Shown: positions 24,597 to 32,871, numbered from the stretch's first letter. The stretch is DNA of 64,000 nucleotides from Pedobacter psychrodurus (GCF_004331735.1 NZ_SJSO01000001.1:186001-250000), one strand, 5' to 3'. Numbers and translations are program-made. Notes: a model not told the origin generated them from the sequence alone.

Positions 24597-25661
24597 ATGG
24601 ATCTTAAACTTAAGTTAGAACAACTTCATCAGCGCGTGGTCGGATTAAAAGATCAGATCAATACCGAAGAGGCTACAAAAAATGCATTCGTAATGCCCTT
24701 TATTCAAATTCTCGGTTACGATATTTTTAATCCTACCGAAGTGATCCCTGAACACATTTGCGATATTGGCACCAAAAAAGGCGAAAAGGTAGATTATGTG
24801 ATCCGTAAAAATAACGAACCTATCCTCATTTTCGAATGTAAACACTGGAAAGAAAGTGCCGATGCGCATAACTCCCAGCTGCACCGCTACTACCATGTTT
24901 CTAAAGCACGTTTTGGCGTATTAACCAATGGTACCGTTTACAACTTTTACGCCGATTTAGAAAAGCCAAATATTATGGATGAGAAACCCTTCTTAACCAT
25001 CGATATCGAAGACCTGAAAGATAACGCCATTAAAATCCTCGAAAGCTTTACCAAAACCGAATACAATTTAGAAAACATCCTCGATTCGGCCGAAGGTTTA
25101 AAATACATCAAAGCCATCAGAAAGGAATTTGAAAAAGAAATCGACAGTCCATCAGATGAAATGGTGAAATTATTAGTTAACCGTTTTTTTGATAAACCTT
25201 TAACGGCAAACCGGATGATCGCTTTTAAAGAATATACCAAAAAAGCCCTTACCATTTCCATCAACGAGTCCATCAGCGACCGCTTAAAATCGGCATTGAA
25301 TATTAACGAGAAAATTGAGAAGAAGGATGAAGGTAAAGTGATGCCCATTAATGAAGATCCTGATGCTTCTAAAATCGTAACTACTGAAGAAGAGTTAGAA
25401 GCCTTCCAGATTGTAAAGGCCATTCTGCGTGAAAAGATTCCTTCCGCGCGGATTGCAGCCCGCGATACCCAATCTTATTTTGGTGTGCTGCTGGATGACA
25501 ATAACCGTAAACCAATTTGCAGATTCCATTTTAATACCGTTAACAAGTACATCGAAACTTTCGAGAAAGGGAAAGATGCTGGCGAGAAAAAACAGTTATT
25601 CAATCTTGATGAGCTTTACGATTACAGAAGCCAGCTGCATCAAACCATAGCGAATTATTAA
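24597..25661 (+). CDS. Orphan HsdR_N-like PD-(D/E)xK nuclease-fold protein
   Basis: A 354-aa protein. Residues about 20-150 match the type I restriction enzyme R N-terminal fold (HSDR_N_2): TKNAFVMPFIQILGYDIFNP, then KVDYVI and ILIFECKHW supply the Asp and Glu-x-Lys of the PD-(D/E)xK site. GVLTNG closes the core. The rest is helical and without helicase motifs, so it is not a complete HsdR, and no HsdM/HsdS is nearby. Such stand-alone proteins are common in Bacteroidetes; a role in DNA cleavage or nucleic-acid binding is inference. It is probably co-transcribed with yegP. Confidence 0.85.
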   Translation: MDLKLKLEQLHQRVVGLKDQINTEEATKNAFVMPFIQILGYDIFNPTEVIPEHICDIGTKKGEKVDYVIRKNNEPILIFECKHWKESADAHNSQLHRYYHVSKARFGVLTNGTVYNFYADLEKPNIMDEKPFLTIDIEDLKDNAIKILESFTKTEYNLENILDSAEGLKYIKAIRKEFEKEIDSPSDEMVKLLVNRFFDKPLTANRMIAFKEYTKKALTISINESISDRLKSALNINEKIEKKDEGKVMPINEDPDASKIVTTEEELEAFQIVKAILREKIPSARIAARDTQSYFGVLLDDNNRKPICRFHFNTVNKYIETFEKGKDAGEKKQLFNLDELYDYRSQLHQTIANY

Positions 25662-25834
25662 TTATCCGCTCATCTCTCAAAAAAATGTAGGGGTTGCTTC
25701 ATGGCCTGTTTTGGAAGCAGACAGGGCAGCCTCTCATTTTAAATACGCAAACGCTCAGCGATTTGTCATCCTGAGGGATAATTTATTGTATAAAAATCGA
25801 TATAAATGACGTATTCAGTTGATTATTTTCTGCC

Positions 25835-26040
25835 AATGCACAGTCTTGCCTCGGCTCGCCGCCGCCGAAGGGCTCTTTCTTTTTGGCATCAAAAAGAAAC
25901 AAAAAATGCCGGCTGAAAATTTTTCTTTCAAAGCCAGTAGGATGGCAGGGGCAGTGGAGCCCGAAAAATTTGTTAGGCCGGATTTAAGTAGAACGGAGAT
26001 GTGGTGCTTTGGCCTAACTGGACGGGAAATGCATAGTTTC
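25835..26040. repeat. Conserved-looking intergenic block with spurious frames, plus repeat relics in a 597-bp gap
   Basis: The gap 25662-26258 has overlapping frames on both strands of about 80-100 codons, but neither has a convincing start or protein character. The block TCTTTCTTTTTGGCATCAAA and its surroundings looks like a dispersed intergenic element. Further right are GTGTTCTCCGTGTC ... TCTCTGTGGTTAAAAA (26141-26172), the inverse of the ACCACAAAGG family, and TCATCCTGAGCGGAGCCGAA (26182-26201), a widespread short repeat. Confidence 0.4.
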
Positions 26041-26258
26041 TCAAATTGCTCATTAATAAACAATTACAAAATAACGTCAATGATAGCAGAGTCGAAGCAT
26101 CTTTTATATGGGAATGAATTATAGCCATTTAATACCCTCTGTGTTCTCCGTGTCTTATCTCTGTGGTTAAAAAAGCGCTTCTCATCCTGAGCGGAGCCGA
26201 AGGATTACCCTAAGGTTAGCCGTAATGAATCCGTTTTTAGCCTAAATACCTTAGCGCT

Positions 26259-26588
26259 ATGAAAAACCTTATGATACTGCTGTTACTCACATCCGCGATA
26301 GCAACCGCCCATGCACAGAAAATTTTAACCTATCAGTTAATGGAACCCGGTTTTAACACCAAAGTAATTAAAGGAAGCATTAGCGAGGTATACACCACCA
26401 AACGTTACGGAAAAACCTTCTGGTGGGTGCGCATTGGTACCGATACCATTATCCACGTATGGCCAAGGCACCTCGATACTGCAACCATGAAACCTGGTGT
26501 AAACCGCGCTTTCCATTCCATTAAACGCCTTGATAATAGCTGGTGGAAAAAAGAAAAATCAAAGGATTATGTAAAGCTGAAGGAATAA
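26259..26588 (+). CDS. Small secreted protein, unknown
   Basis: A 109-aa protein with a clear signal peptide (MKNLMILLLLTSAIATAHAQ, cleavage after AHA). The mature 90 residues are Trp and Lys rich (GKTFWWVRIGTDTIIHVWPRH, then NSWWKKEKSKDYVKL). There is no Cys and no known motif. It is probably periplasmic. It stands alone between repeat-rich gaps. Confidence 0.75.
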   Translation: MKNLMILLLLTSAIATAHAQKILTYQLMEPGFNTKVIKGSISEVYTTKRYGKTFWWVRIGTDTIIHVWPRHLDTATMKPGVNRAFHSIKRLDNSWWKKEKSKDYVKLKE

Positions 26589-26650
26589 TTTATTTCGTAA
26601 AAATCCATATAAACGATTGGCAATTTTGAGTGGGGCTACAGGTCTCGCGA

Positions 26651-26690
26651 GATCGTCATTTCGATAGTAATGGAGAAATCTGATAAAAAG
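26651..26690. repeat. GTCATTTCGA...GGAGAAATCT dispersed element
   Basis: CGTCATTTCGATAGTAATGG followed by AGAAATCT is a sister of the element at 18842-18870 (GTCATCTCGACC ... GGAGAGATCT). It is a non-coding repeat family also seen in fragments at other gaps. Confidence 0.5.
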
Positions 26691-26708
26691 AAACTTATAA
26701 ATTTTGCT

Positions 26709-26754
26709 TTACGGTTTTCCTTTAGGAAAAGATTTCTTGTCGCTATAGGTTTAT
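26709..26754 (+). promoter_or_regulatory. Shared operator/promoter box, copy 2 (Cys-rich small protein)
   Basis: TTACGGTTTTCCTTTAGG (26709-26726), 18 bases, then ATAGGTTTAT (26745-26754). It matches 15 of 18 positions of the copy at 27133 with identical spacing. The right half of the palindrome is degraded. The gene start follows at 26773. Confidence 0.55.
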
Positions 26755-26772
26755 AGTCTAAAATAATTTAAG

Positions 26773-26979
26773 ATGAAAAAGTATTATGTAAACAAAAATG
26801 CCCAAAGTAAAGGCGATCATGAAGTTCATGATGAAAAGTGTACTTACTTACCTTCCAGTGATAACAGAAAGTATTTGGGCGAATTTTCTTCATGTAAAGG
26901 CGCTGTAACAGAAGCAAAAAAAACTTACAGCAAATCAAACGGTTGCAGAACATGTTCTATAGACTGCCACACAACGTAA
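26773..26979 (+). CDS. Small Cys/His-rich protein (68 aa), possible metal-binding
   Basis: A 68-aa protein. Conserved-looking residues are HEVHDEKCTYLPS near 16-28, YLGEFSSC at 35-42 and NGCRTCSIDCH at the end, giving five Cys and several His, as in a small zinc-binding or disulfide-bonded protein. There is no signal peptide, so it is cytoplasmic and metal binding is more likely than disulfides. Similar short proteins occur in many Bacteroidetes; function is unknown. It is preceded by the promoter box shared with yegP and the DUF6232 operon. Confidence 0.75.
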   Translation: MKKYYVNKNAQSKGDHEVHDEKCTYLPSSDNRKYLGEFSSCKGAVTEAKKTYSKSNGCRTCSIDCHTT

Positions 26980-27132
26980 AACTGATATAGCTTTTAAGTG
27001 CTTAAAAATTGAAGGATCGTTTCATGTTCGTTTAAGAAGATGGGGCAATCCTTCTTTAGTGTTTATATTCTCCGCAAAAACATATAATCAACTGGAAATC
27101 AAGATGTAACTTTTCTTAAATACTTTGTTTTT

Positions 27133-27178
27133 TTACGGTTTCCCGTAAGGTATGGCGGCTAGGCTTGTATACTTTTGA
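27133..27178 (+). promoter_or_regulatory. Shared operator/promoter box, copy 3 (DUF6232 operon)
   Basis: Perfect inverted repeat TTACGG, TTTC, CCGTAA (27133-27148), GG, 18 bases, then ATACTTTTGA (27169-27178) containing TAnnTTTG. It is identical in design to the box at 24190. Confidence 0.65.
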
Positions 27179-27204
27179 TCAACAAACAAATTAATAAACT
27201 AAAC

Positions 27205-27585
27205 ATGGAAACACAATTACAAAATGAAGTAACATTTTATCAAGACGTAAATGTTACGGTTACCCAATCGAGATATGTTACCAACTCAAAAACATATGCA
27301 ATGAGGAACATATCCTCAGTTCATATTTTTGAAATTGTAAAAAGTAAAACCCTACCCATTGTAATGGTCATACTCGGCGGCCTGATGCTTCTTTCTGATG
27401 CATCAAGGGTTCTAGGTTTTATTATTCTGGCTATTGGTATCTTAATTTTAGTCCTTATTAAAAACGAATTCACAGTTAGAATCAGTACGAATGCCGGAGA
27501 AGTGAACAGTATTGTTTCGAAAGACAGATCGTATGTTCAGAATATTATAAATGCACTTAATGATGCAATTGTATTCAGAGGTTAA
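27205..27585 (+). CDS. DUF6232 family membrane protein
   Basis: A 126-aa protein from ATG 27205; an upstream TTG reading at 27175 would overlap the promoter box and is rejected. The N-terminal strand region (TFYQDVNVTVTQSRYVTNSKTYAMRNISSV) is typical of DUF6232. Two adjacent membrane helices follow (about 52-70 and 74-92), then VRISTNAGEVNSIVSKDRSYVQNIINALNDAI. It is the first gene of a four-gene unit. It is probably an inner-membrane protein with a cytoplasmic PH-like fold; function unknown. Confidence 0.8.
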   Translation: METQLQNEVTFYQDVNVTVTQSRYVTNSKTYAMRNISSVHIFEIVKSKTLPIVMVILGGLMLLSDASRVLGFIILAIGILILVLIKNEFTVRISTNAGEVNSIVSKDRSYVQNIINALNDAIVFRG

Positions 27586-27606
27586 AACATTCAATTCGCA
27601 CTAATT

Positions 27607-27987
27607 ATGAAAGTCTTTCTTGTTATCTGCGCGCTCTGCTGTTTCGCAGCAATATGTAAAATGCCAATCGAATATTATACCTTTCTGAGAACAATAGTTT
27701 CACTGGGCGCCTTGCTGCTTATTTATGTTTGGACAAAACAAAAAAACTATGCTTTAACAGTTGTTTTTATACTCGTACTTATTCTTTTTAACCCCCTGTT
27801 ACCCATTTATCTGCACAGAAAAAGCATTTGGATTCCAATTGATATAATAACAGGCTTACTCTTTTTACTGATCGCCTTTTATAACAAAAAACAACCCGCA
27901 AAAAAAGAAGAAAAAGCTACTGAGGTGTTACCTGTTCAACAAACATACGCCAGAGACCGGATTGTTTCGGCGAAGCGAGAAATATAA
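27607..27987 (+). CDS. Four-helix membrane protein (DUF6804-like)
   Basis: A 126-aa protein. Hydrophobic segments lie at about 1-17, 27-42, 47-66 and 77-93, with FNPLLPIYLHRKSIW between the third and fourth and a charged C-terminal tail (KKEEKATEV). The YYTFLR ... LFNPLLPIYL pattern resembles DUF6804. It sits 21 bp after the DUF6232 gene and 36 bp before the coiled-coil protein, so it is co-transcribed. No enzymatic role is evident. Confidence 0.7.
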   Translation: MKVFLVICALCCFAAICKMPIEYYTFLRTIVSLGALLLIYVWTKQKNYALTVVFILVLILFNPLLPIYLHRKSIWIPIDIITGLLFLLIAFYNKKQPAKKEEKATEVLPVQQTYARDRIVSAKREI

Positions 27988-28023
27988 TCATGAATTAATA
28001 AATCAAACTCAAAACTTAACGTT

Positions 28024-29352
28024 ATGATTGCCCAAATAGAAGAATTTTTTAACCCAAAAACAGCTGAAGCACCTCAAGATGAAAATGTGGAGATCAAAGA
28101 ACCCGTTACAGAAGAAGCAGAGGAAGTAAGAAAAAGAACTTACCACGAAGCAGGCTTTAGAGATGGGTCGCGAAACAGTGGCAGCCCTCTGGCGCTTTCG
28201 ATATGTCTGAATGCCATTTATGCCAAGTTCCAAAACGAAGAAAAAGAATTGGTAGATAAACAGCAATTGGCTAAAGAGCCCTATATCAACGAGCAGAAAA
28301 CAAAGGAAACGGAAGTCAAAACCCTTGCCATCAGTGAAGAAAGCAAAAAACAGCAAATCACCCAGGTTGAAATCAATATCAGAAAGGTAAAAGACAATAT
28401 CGAAGAGTTAAAATTCGAAATTAATGAGCTGGCCAGGGATCCCGAAAAATACCACATCAGTGCTTCAAAAGGTGCCTCAACAAAATTCTGGATTGGTCTG
28501 ATCATCCTGATGCCTTTAAGCTTGTATTTATTTACCTTTTATATTTCCACCTCTTACTCAGCCTTCTTTAAACCTTTTGACGCAACTAGCACCATTATCA
28601 TGAATGTGCTCGATTCAAAGGCTTTTTCAAAGGCCTGGCAGGATGGATCGCTAGAAGGTGCTTTCGTAACCTTTATTCCGTTCGTTTTTTTAGGCTTAGG
28701 CTATTTAATCCATATGTTTGGCGAAGTTAAAAGTGTGGTAAACTACATTAAAATCGGTCTTCTTTTACTTACCACCTTTGTGTTCGATGCCATTCTGGCC
28801 TATCAGATCGAAGAAAAGATTTATGAATTAACCAAAACCTTCGACACTCCTGCATTTAATCTACCTATTGCCTTCGGCAAAATCCAGTTCTGGGGAATCA
28901 TATTCGCGGGTTTTGTGGTCTACCTCATCTGGGGGGTAGTGTTCGATTTTATCATGAAAGAACACCGCGAAAAAGACAAAATCAAACATGAGCAGCTCCG
29001 CATAAAAAAGGACATTCAGATCCATCAAGATAGGATAACGGATATCGAAATCCAAAAAGAAAAGCTGATCGCCGAACTCAGCGATATAAAAAAACTTTCG
29101 CTTGAAGCCCAAGGGCGTATCGTTACCCTGCAAAGAATCATCGATGCCGTAATTATTCCTACCAAAGAATACGTGCTGTATGCCTCTGAGTACATGCAGG
29201 GCTGGATTACATTTGTTAACGAAAAACTCCGCATTTCACAGCACGAAAAATTTGATCTTCAAAATGAATGTAGGGCCTGTTATGATGAAAACCTTAAAAG
29301 TGTAGGCGCCAGTGAAGATTCTCAAAATTCAGTTTATTTATCTACATTATAA
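28024..29352 (+). CDS. Four-TM protein with flanking coiled coils, unknown
   Basis: A 442-aa protein. An acidic N-terminus is followed by coiled coil at about 70-140 (SEESKKQQITQVEINIRKVK). Four membrane helices lie near 157-178, 213-232, 238-257 and 287-307, and a second long coiled coil at about 310-370. The C-terminal 70 residues are mixed. Geometry suggests cytoplasmic coiled coils on both sides of a membrane bundle, possibly a scaffold or mechanosensitive element. It sits in one operon with DUF6232, DUF6804-like and secreted vWA-like genes. I do not recognise the family. Confidence 0.8.
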   Translation: MIAQIEEFFNPKTAEAPQDENVEIKEPVTEEAEEVRKRTYHEAGFRDGSRNSGSPLALSICLNAIYAKFQNEEKELVDKQQLAKEPYINEQKTKETEVKTLAISEESKKQQITQVEINIRKVKDNIEELKFEINELARDPEKYHISASKGASTKFWIGLIILMPLSLYLFTFYISTSYSAFFKPFDATSTIIMNVLDSKAFSKAWQDGSLEGAFVTFIPFVFLGLGYLIHMFGEVKSVVNYIKIGLLLLTTFVFDAILAYQIEEKIYELTKTFDTPAFNLPIAFGKIQFWGIIFAGFVVYLIWGVVFDFIMKEHREKDKIKHEQLRIKKDIQIHQDRITDIEIQKEKLIAELSDIKKLSLEAQGRIVTLQRIIDAVIIPTKEYVLYASEYMQGWITFVNEKLRISQHEKFDLQNECRACYDENLKSVGASEDSQNSVYLSTL

Positions 29353-29362
29353 AACCAGCACT

Positions 29363-30208
29363 ATGAAACCGAAATTATTAACCTTATTACTAATCCCATT
29401 AATTGTTGGCGTTATTGTAAAAGAAAGTAAAGCCCAAACGCAGAACCTAAACATCAGCTTTTTGCTGGATTTATCTGATCGGATAGCTCCAAAAAAGAAC
29501 CCCGATTTTTATCAGAGAGATCTGGGATACATAAAATCTGTAGAAACAGCTTTTGTCAATCATGTAAAAGGAAAAAAGATAATGCTTTTAAACGATCAGA
29601 TGCAGGTTTTTTTTGATCCGATTCCTAAAATTCCAAATATCAATGAGCTGAGTCAACAATTGAAAGTAAGTTTCAATCCAAAAACAGATAAAAAAGCTAT
29701 TCTACGTATTGATAACATTTACACGCAAGTTTCTTCAAAAATCTATACACATACCATTAAAGACAATCATTATGTTGGTTCCGATATCTGGAAGTTCTTC
29801 AAAAATAACGTTGAGAATTATTGTATTAAAGACAAACAACGAAATATATTGGTGATATTAACCGATGGTTATATGTACCATGAAGACAGTAAGTTTTTAG
29901 ATAAAGGTAAAAGCGCTTACATCACCCCAGCATTTATCCAGTCAAAAAAGCTCATCTCTTCCGATTATAGGGCAATCATGAAAAAGAATAATCTGGGTTT
30001 TATTTCTTTTCCTTATAATTTAAAAGACCTCGAAATTATTGTTTTAGGCATTAATCCATCAAAACAAAACCCATACGAAGAAGATGTGATTAAGCAATAT
30101 TGGACTGACTGGTTTACTGCTATGAACGTGAAAAAATTCCACTTAATCACAACCGATCTGTCCGCCAATTTAGCACCTGTACTTCAAAAAATTATTTCAG
30201 GAAAATAA
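29363..30208 (+). CDS. Secreted vWA-like protein
   Basis: A 281-aa protein from ATG 29363, where a signal peptide (MKPKLLTLLLIPLIVGVIV ... KAQ) begins; a start at 29312 would overlap the previous gene. The mature start NISFLLDLSDRI resembles the first strand and metal motif of a vWA domain (DLSDR for DxSxS, so the last Ser is replaced). NILVILTDGYMYHED supplies the later TDG strand. Probably periplasmic. As last gene of the operon it may be the outer partner of the coiled-coil membrane protein; that is inference. Confidence 0.75.
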   Translation: MKPKLLTLLLIPLIVGVIVKESKAQTQNLNISFLLDLSDRIAPKKNPDFYQRDLGYIKSVETAFVNHVKGKKIMLLNDQMQVFFDPIPKIPNINELSQQLKVSFNPKTDKKAILRIDNIYTQVSSKIYTHTIKDNHYVGSDIWKFFKNNVENYCIKDKQRNILVILTDGYMYHEDSKFLDKGKSAYITPAFIQSKKLISSDYRAIMKKNNLGFISFPYNLKDLEIIVLGINPSKQNPYEEDVIKQYWTDWFTAMNVKKFHLITTDLSANLAPVLQKIISGK

Positions 30209-30297
30209 GAGGATATATTCGTTAATTTAAAACTAGTAATAATCTTCTATAACACAGCTTGTTAATTAACCATTTTCAACAATACCATCCCTCAATC

Positions 30298-30507
30298 ATG
30301 AAAACGCTCTCTCTACTCCTTTTTTTCTTTACCAACATTACTTGTAAAGAAAACACAACGGTGTACATTTGCAACAGCGGCAACGCCAAAAAATACCATT
30401 ATATATCCAGTTGCCGTGGTTTAAGCAATTGCACGTATAAAATTGTACAAAGCACGATAGATAAAGCAAAAAAAGAAGGAAAAACATTATGCGGTTGGGA
30501 AAAGTAA
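30298..30507 (+). CDS. Small secreted/lipoprotein-like Cys-rich protein coupled to thermonuclease
   Basis: A 69-aa protein from ATG 30298. A hydrophobic N-terminus ends at NITCKEN, a possible lipobox-like Cys near residue 16. The mature part is VYICNSGNAKKYHYISSCRGLSNC, then KAKKEGKTLCGWEK, with four more Cys. The gene overlaps the nuclease gene by 19 bp, so the two are translationally coupled. This CNSGNAKKYHY...CRGLSNC pattern recurs in Bacteroidetes small proteins as I remember them. It might bind DNA or the nuclease; not shown here. Confidence 0.75.
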   Translation: MKTLSLLLFFFTNITCKENTTVYICNSGNAKKYHYISSCRGLSNCTYKIVQSTIDKAKKEGKTLCGWEK

Positions 30508-31013
30508 GTTTGTTGGTTTTATTATTAACACTCCAAGCCTGTTTCATTCAGCCAAGCGAAAGCAAATCTTTAAACTACAGTCACCTTGTTTTTACCGCCA
30601 AAGTGATCCGCATTATGGATGGCGACACCATGGAGGTATTATACCAAAACCAGCCTATTAAAATCCGTTTGGCGCATATCGATTGCCCGGAGAAACGTGG
30701 CTCACAACCTTTTGGCAAGAATGCTAAAAAAGCATTATCCGATTTATGTTCCGGACAAATGGTTAGCATACAAGGCCAAAAATACGACCGCTATAAAAGG
30801 TTAATTGCCGTAGTGATTAACAGCAAAAAACAGGTGCTTAACCAGGAAATGATTAAACAGGGTATGGCCTGGCATTTTAAAAAATACTCTAACGATTTGC
30901 TTTATGCGCAGTTGGAAATAACCGCCAGGAAAAACAAAATAGGTTTATGGCAGGAGGCCGATGCAGTAGCGCCTTGGGAATGGCGGGAAACTAAGCATAC
31001 CTTGGCAAAGTAA
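30489..31013 (+). CDS. Thermonuclease (SNase family), lipoprotein
   Basis: A 174-aa protein. The signal and lipobox LLLTLQACF put Cys at about residue 18. The SNase fold follows, with calcium-site MDGDTMEVLY (Asp pair about 42-44), catalytic Arg in IRLAHIDCPEKR with Glu just after, and second Arg in YDRYKRLIAVV. GLWQ and APWEWR near the end are family-typical. It cleaves DNA or RNA with calcium outside the cytoplasm, anchored to a membrane. All key residues are present, so it should be active. Confidence 0.93.
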   Translation: MRLGKVSLLVLLLTLQACFIQPSESKSLNYSHLVFTAKVIRIMDGDTMEVLYQNQPIKIRLAHIDCPEKRGSQPFGKNAKKALSDLCSGQMVSIQGQKYDRYKRLIAVVINSKKQVLNQEMIKQGMAWHFKKYSNDLLYAQLEITARKNKIGLWQEADAVAPWEWRETKHTLAK

Positions 31014-31228
31014 GTGTGTAAAACCCAATAAATTTAAAAAATGAGCTAGGGCAAAAGACCAACACTACTTGTATGGGGAAGCAAGGTTCGAAACATCAGT
31101 TAATATTTCAAAAAAGATTTGTAATGCATATATATTCAACATCAATCCGACGATCTACGAACACATTGCGCTCAAGTAAACCAAGTTCTCAATGAGCTGA
31201 GTACCTTTTATCGAGAATAAGATTCTAT

Positions 31229-31332
31229 TTATCCGCAGCCAAATCAATGCTATTTGCATATATTTTGGCTGTGGATATTTTTTTATCCGCAGCCAAAATA
31301 ATATATTTGAAGAGCATTTTGGCTGCGGATAA
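31229..31332. repeat. Two tandem 54-bp units, each an inverted pair of TTATCCGCAGCCAAA, upstream of an ATPase
   Basis: TTATCCGCAGCCAAA occurs forward at 31229-31243 and 31283-31297, and inverted at 31263-31277 (TTTTGGCTGTGGATA) and 31317-31331. Both forward and inverted copies recur at exactly 54 bp. Each unit can fold as a 15-bp hairpin with a loop near 19 nt. The loops differ in sequence. The array ends 37 bp before the ATPase start. Between 31014 and 31228 nothing coding was seen. Confidence 0.9.
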
Positions 31333-31368
31333 AATTATTTTCATCATTAACCATTAAAAAGGAGAAAA

Positions 31369-32802
31369 ATGGAATTGCTCATTGGAAGAATAGCAGAGAA
31401 AAAAATACTATCAGAGGCGCTTGCCTCGCCTTCGTCAGAACTTTTAGCGGTCTTTGGCAGGCGGAGGGTCGGAAAAACTTTCCTGATCCGCTCGGTCTTC
31501 CAGAAACAGCTTATCTTTGAACTTTCGGGAGTTCACGATGCGAATGCTGCCGAGCAGCTGCTCACTTTCAGCAAGGCCATCGCAGATGCGCTAGGTTCCC
31601 AATTAACTCCTGCAGCTCCTAAGAACTGGACGGAAGCCTTCTGGCAACTCAGAGAATTTGCAGCCCCTATACTTAAAAAAAGAAAAGCTGTAATTTTCTT
31701 TGACGAGTTCCCTTGGCTAAGCTCGCATAAATCAGGCTTTCTTTCTGCATTTGAATATTTTTGGAACCAATGGGCCTCACAACAGCCGAATCTGATTGTT
31801 GCGATCTGTGGATCTGCTGCCACTTGGATGATCAAAAAAGTTATCAACAGCAAAGGAGGCCTCCACAATCGGTTAACGCGTAAAATACGCCTGTTACCTT
31901 TCACATTGCACGAGACAGAACAGTACCTAAAAAGCAATAATATCCATATTGACCGTTACCAGGTGCTAACCATTTTTATGGCAATGGGCGGTGTGCCGCA
32001 TTATCTAAAAGAACTCAAAAAAGGGGAAAGTGCTACTCAGGCCATTGACAGGCTTTGCTTCACTAAGGATGGCCTCCTTTCATCAGAATTCGCAAACCTA
32101 TACCGCTCCCTGTTCGAAAACGCAGACAGGCACATTTCCGTAGTCAAAGCACTCGCGGATAAACCATCGGGATTGACAAGAAACGAAATCATTGCTGCAT
32201 GTAACCTACAGAGCGGGGGAACTACCAGTCTTTTACTTGAGGAACTTGTGGGGTCTGGCTTCATTACTCCGCACCTGCCTTTCCAGAAGAATGCCAATCA
32301 GAGCATTTACAAACTCAGCGACGAATACAGTCTTTTCTATCTTAAATTTATCGAAAATTCCCGGGCCACCGGTGTTGGCACATGGATAAAAAAATCATCG
32401 ACATCTTCCTGGAGGAGTTGGAGTGGCTATGCCTTTGAAGGGATCTGCATGAAACATACAGATAATATTAAGCAGGCGCTGGGCATTTCTGGAGTGTTTA
32501 CTGAAACATCAGCCTGGCGACATGCTCCAAAAGATGGAAACGGCGCACAGGTCGATCTGTTGCTAGACAGACAGGATAATGTGATCAGCGTATGTGAAAT
32601 GAAGTTTTCAAATGCTGAGTTCGTAATAGATAAAACCTATGGTGCCGAATTACAGTACAAACTTGATATATTCCGTCGGGAGAGCAAAACTAAAAAAGCA
32701 TTGTTTTTAGCCATGGTTACAACCTATGGTATTAAAAACAACGTGTATTCTATTGGCCTGGTACAGAACCAAGTTACCATGGATGATTTGTTTTTGCCTT
32801 AG
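31369..32802 (+). CDS. AAA ATPase with winged helix and DUF234-type nuclease-fold C-terminus
   Basis: A 477-aa protein. Walker A is FGRRRVGKTFLI (about 29-40) and Walker B is VIFFDEFPWL (about 104-113). CGSAATWMIKK is a sensor-like strand. A winged-helix segment follows at about 255-310 (ALADKPSGLTRNEIIAACNL). The C-terminal DUF234-like part has AQVDLLLDRQ and SVCEMKF, the D and E-x-K of a PD-(D/E)xK fold. These STAND-like ATPases are frequent, mobile and poorly understood. A weak AAGGAG precedes the start. The winged helix could bind the inverted-repeat array upstream; that is inference. Confidence 0.88.
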   Translation: MELLIGRIAEKKILSEALASPSSELLAVFGRRRVGKTFLIRSVFQKQLIFELSGVHDANAAEQLLTFSKAIADALGSQLTPAAPKNWTEAFWQLREFAAPILKKRKAVIFFDEFPWLSSHKSGFLSAFEYFWNQWASQQPNLIVAICGSAATWMIKKVINSKGGLHNRLTRKIRLLPFTLHETEQYLKSNNIHIDRYQVLTIFMAMGGVPHYLKELKKGESATQAIDRLCFTKDGLLSSEFANLYRSLFENADRHISVVKALADKPSGLTRNEIIAACNLQSGGTTSLLLEELVGSGFITPHLPFQKNANQSIYKLSDEYSLFYLKFIENSRATGVGTWIKKSSTSSWRSWSGYAFEGICMKHTDNIKQALGISGVFTETSAWRHAPKDGNGAQVDLLLDRQDNVISVCEMKFSNAEFVIDKTYGAELQYKLDIFRRESKTKKALFLAMVTTYGIKNNVYSIGLVQNQVTMDDLFLP

Positions 32803-32871
32803 TATAGTATATAAGAAGAATGCAAGGCTCTGTTCTATCGGTTCGGTTACGCCAGCCAAATGCGTACAATA

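Noticed and set aside
24597..25661. Complete type I restriction system
   Set aside because: Only an HsdR N-terminal-like fold is present; there are no helicase motifs and no methylase or specificity gene nearby.
25815..26124. Two overlapping 80-100 codon frames on opposite strands
   Set aside because: Neither has a plausible start context or protein-like composition; the block resembles a dispersed intergenic element.
28009..28356. 115-codon Phe-rich frame on the minus strand
   Set aside because: Antisense shadow of the Lys/Glu-rich coiled coil of the 442-aa protein.
31229..31332. Possible insertion-sequence terminal inverted repeats
   Set aside because: The inverted copies enclose only about 19 bp and there is no transposase; they are arranged as tandem units.
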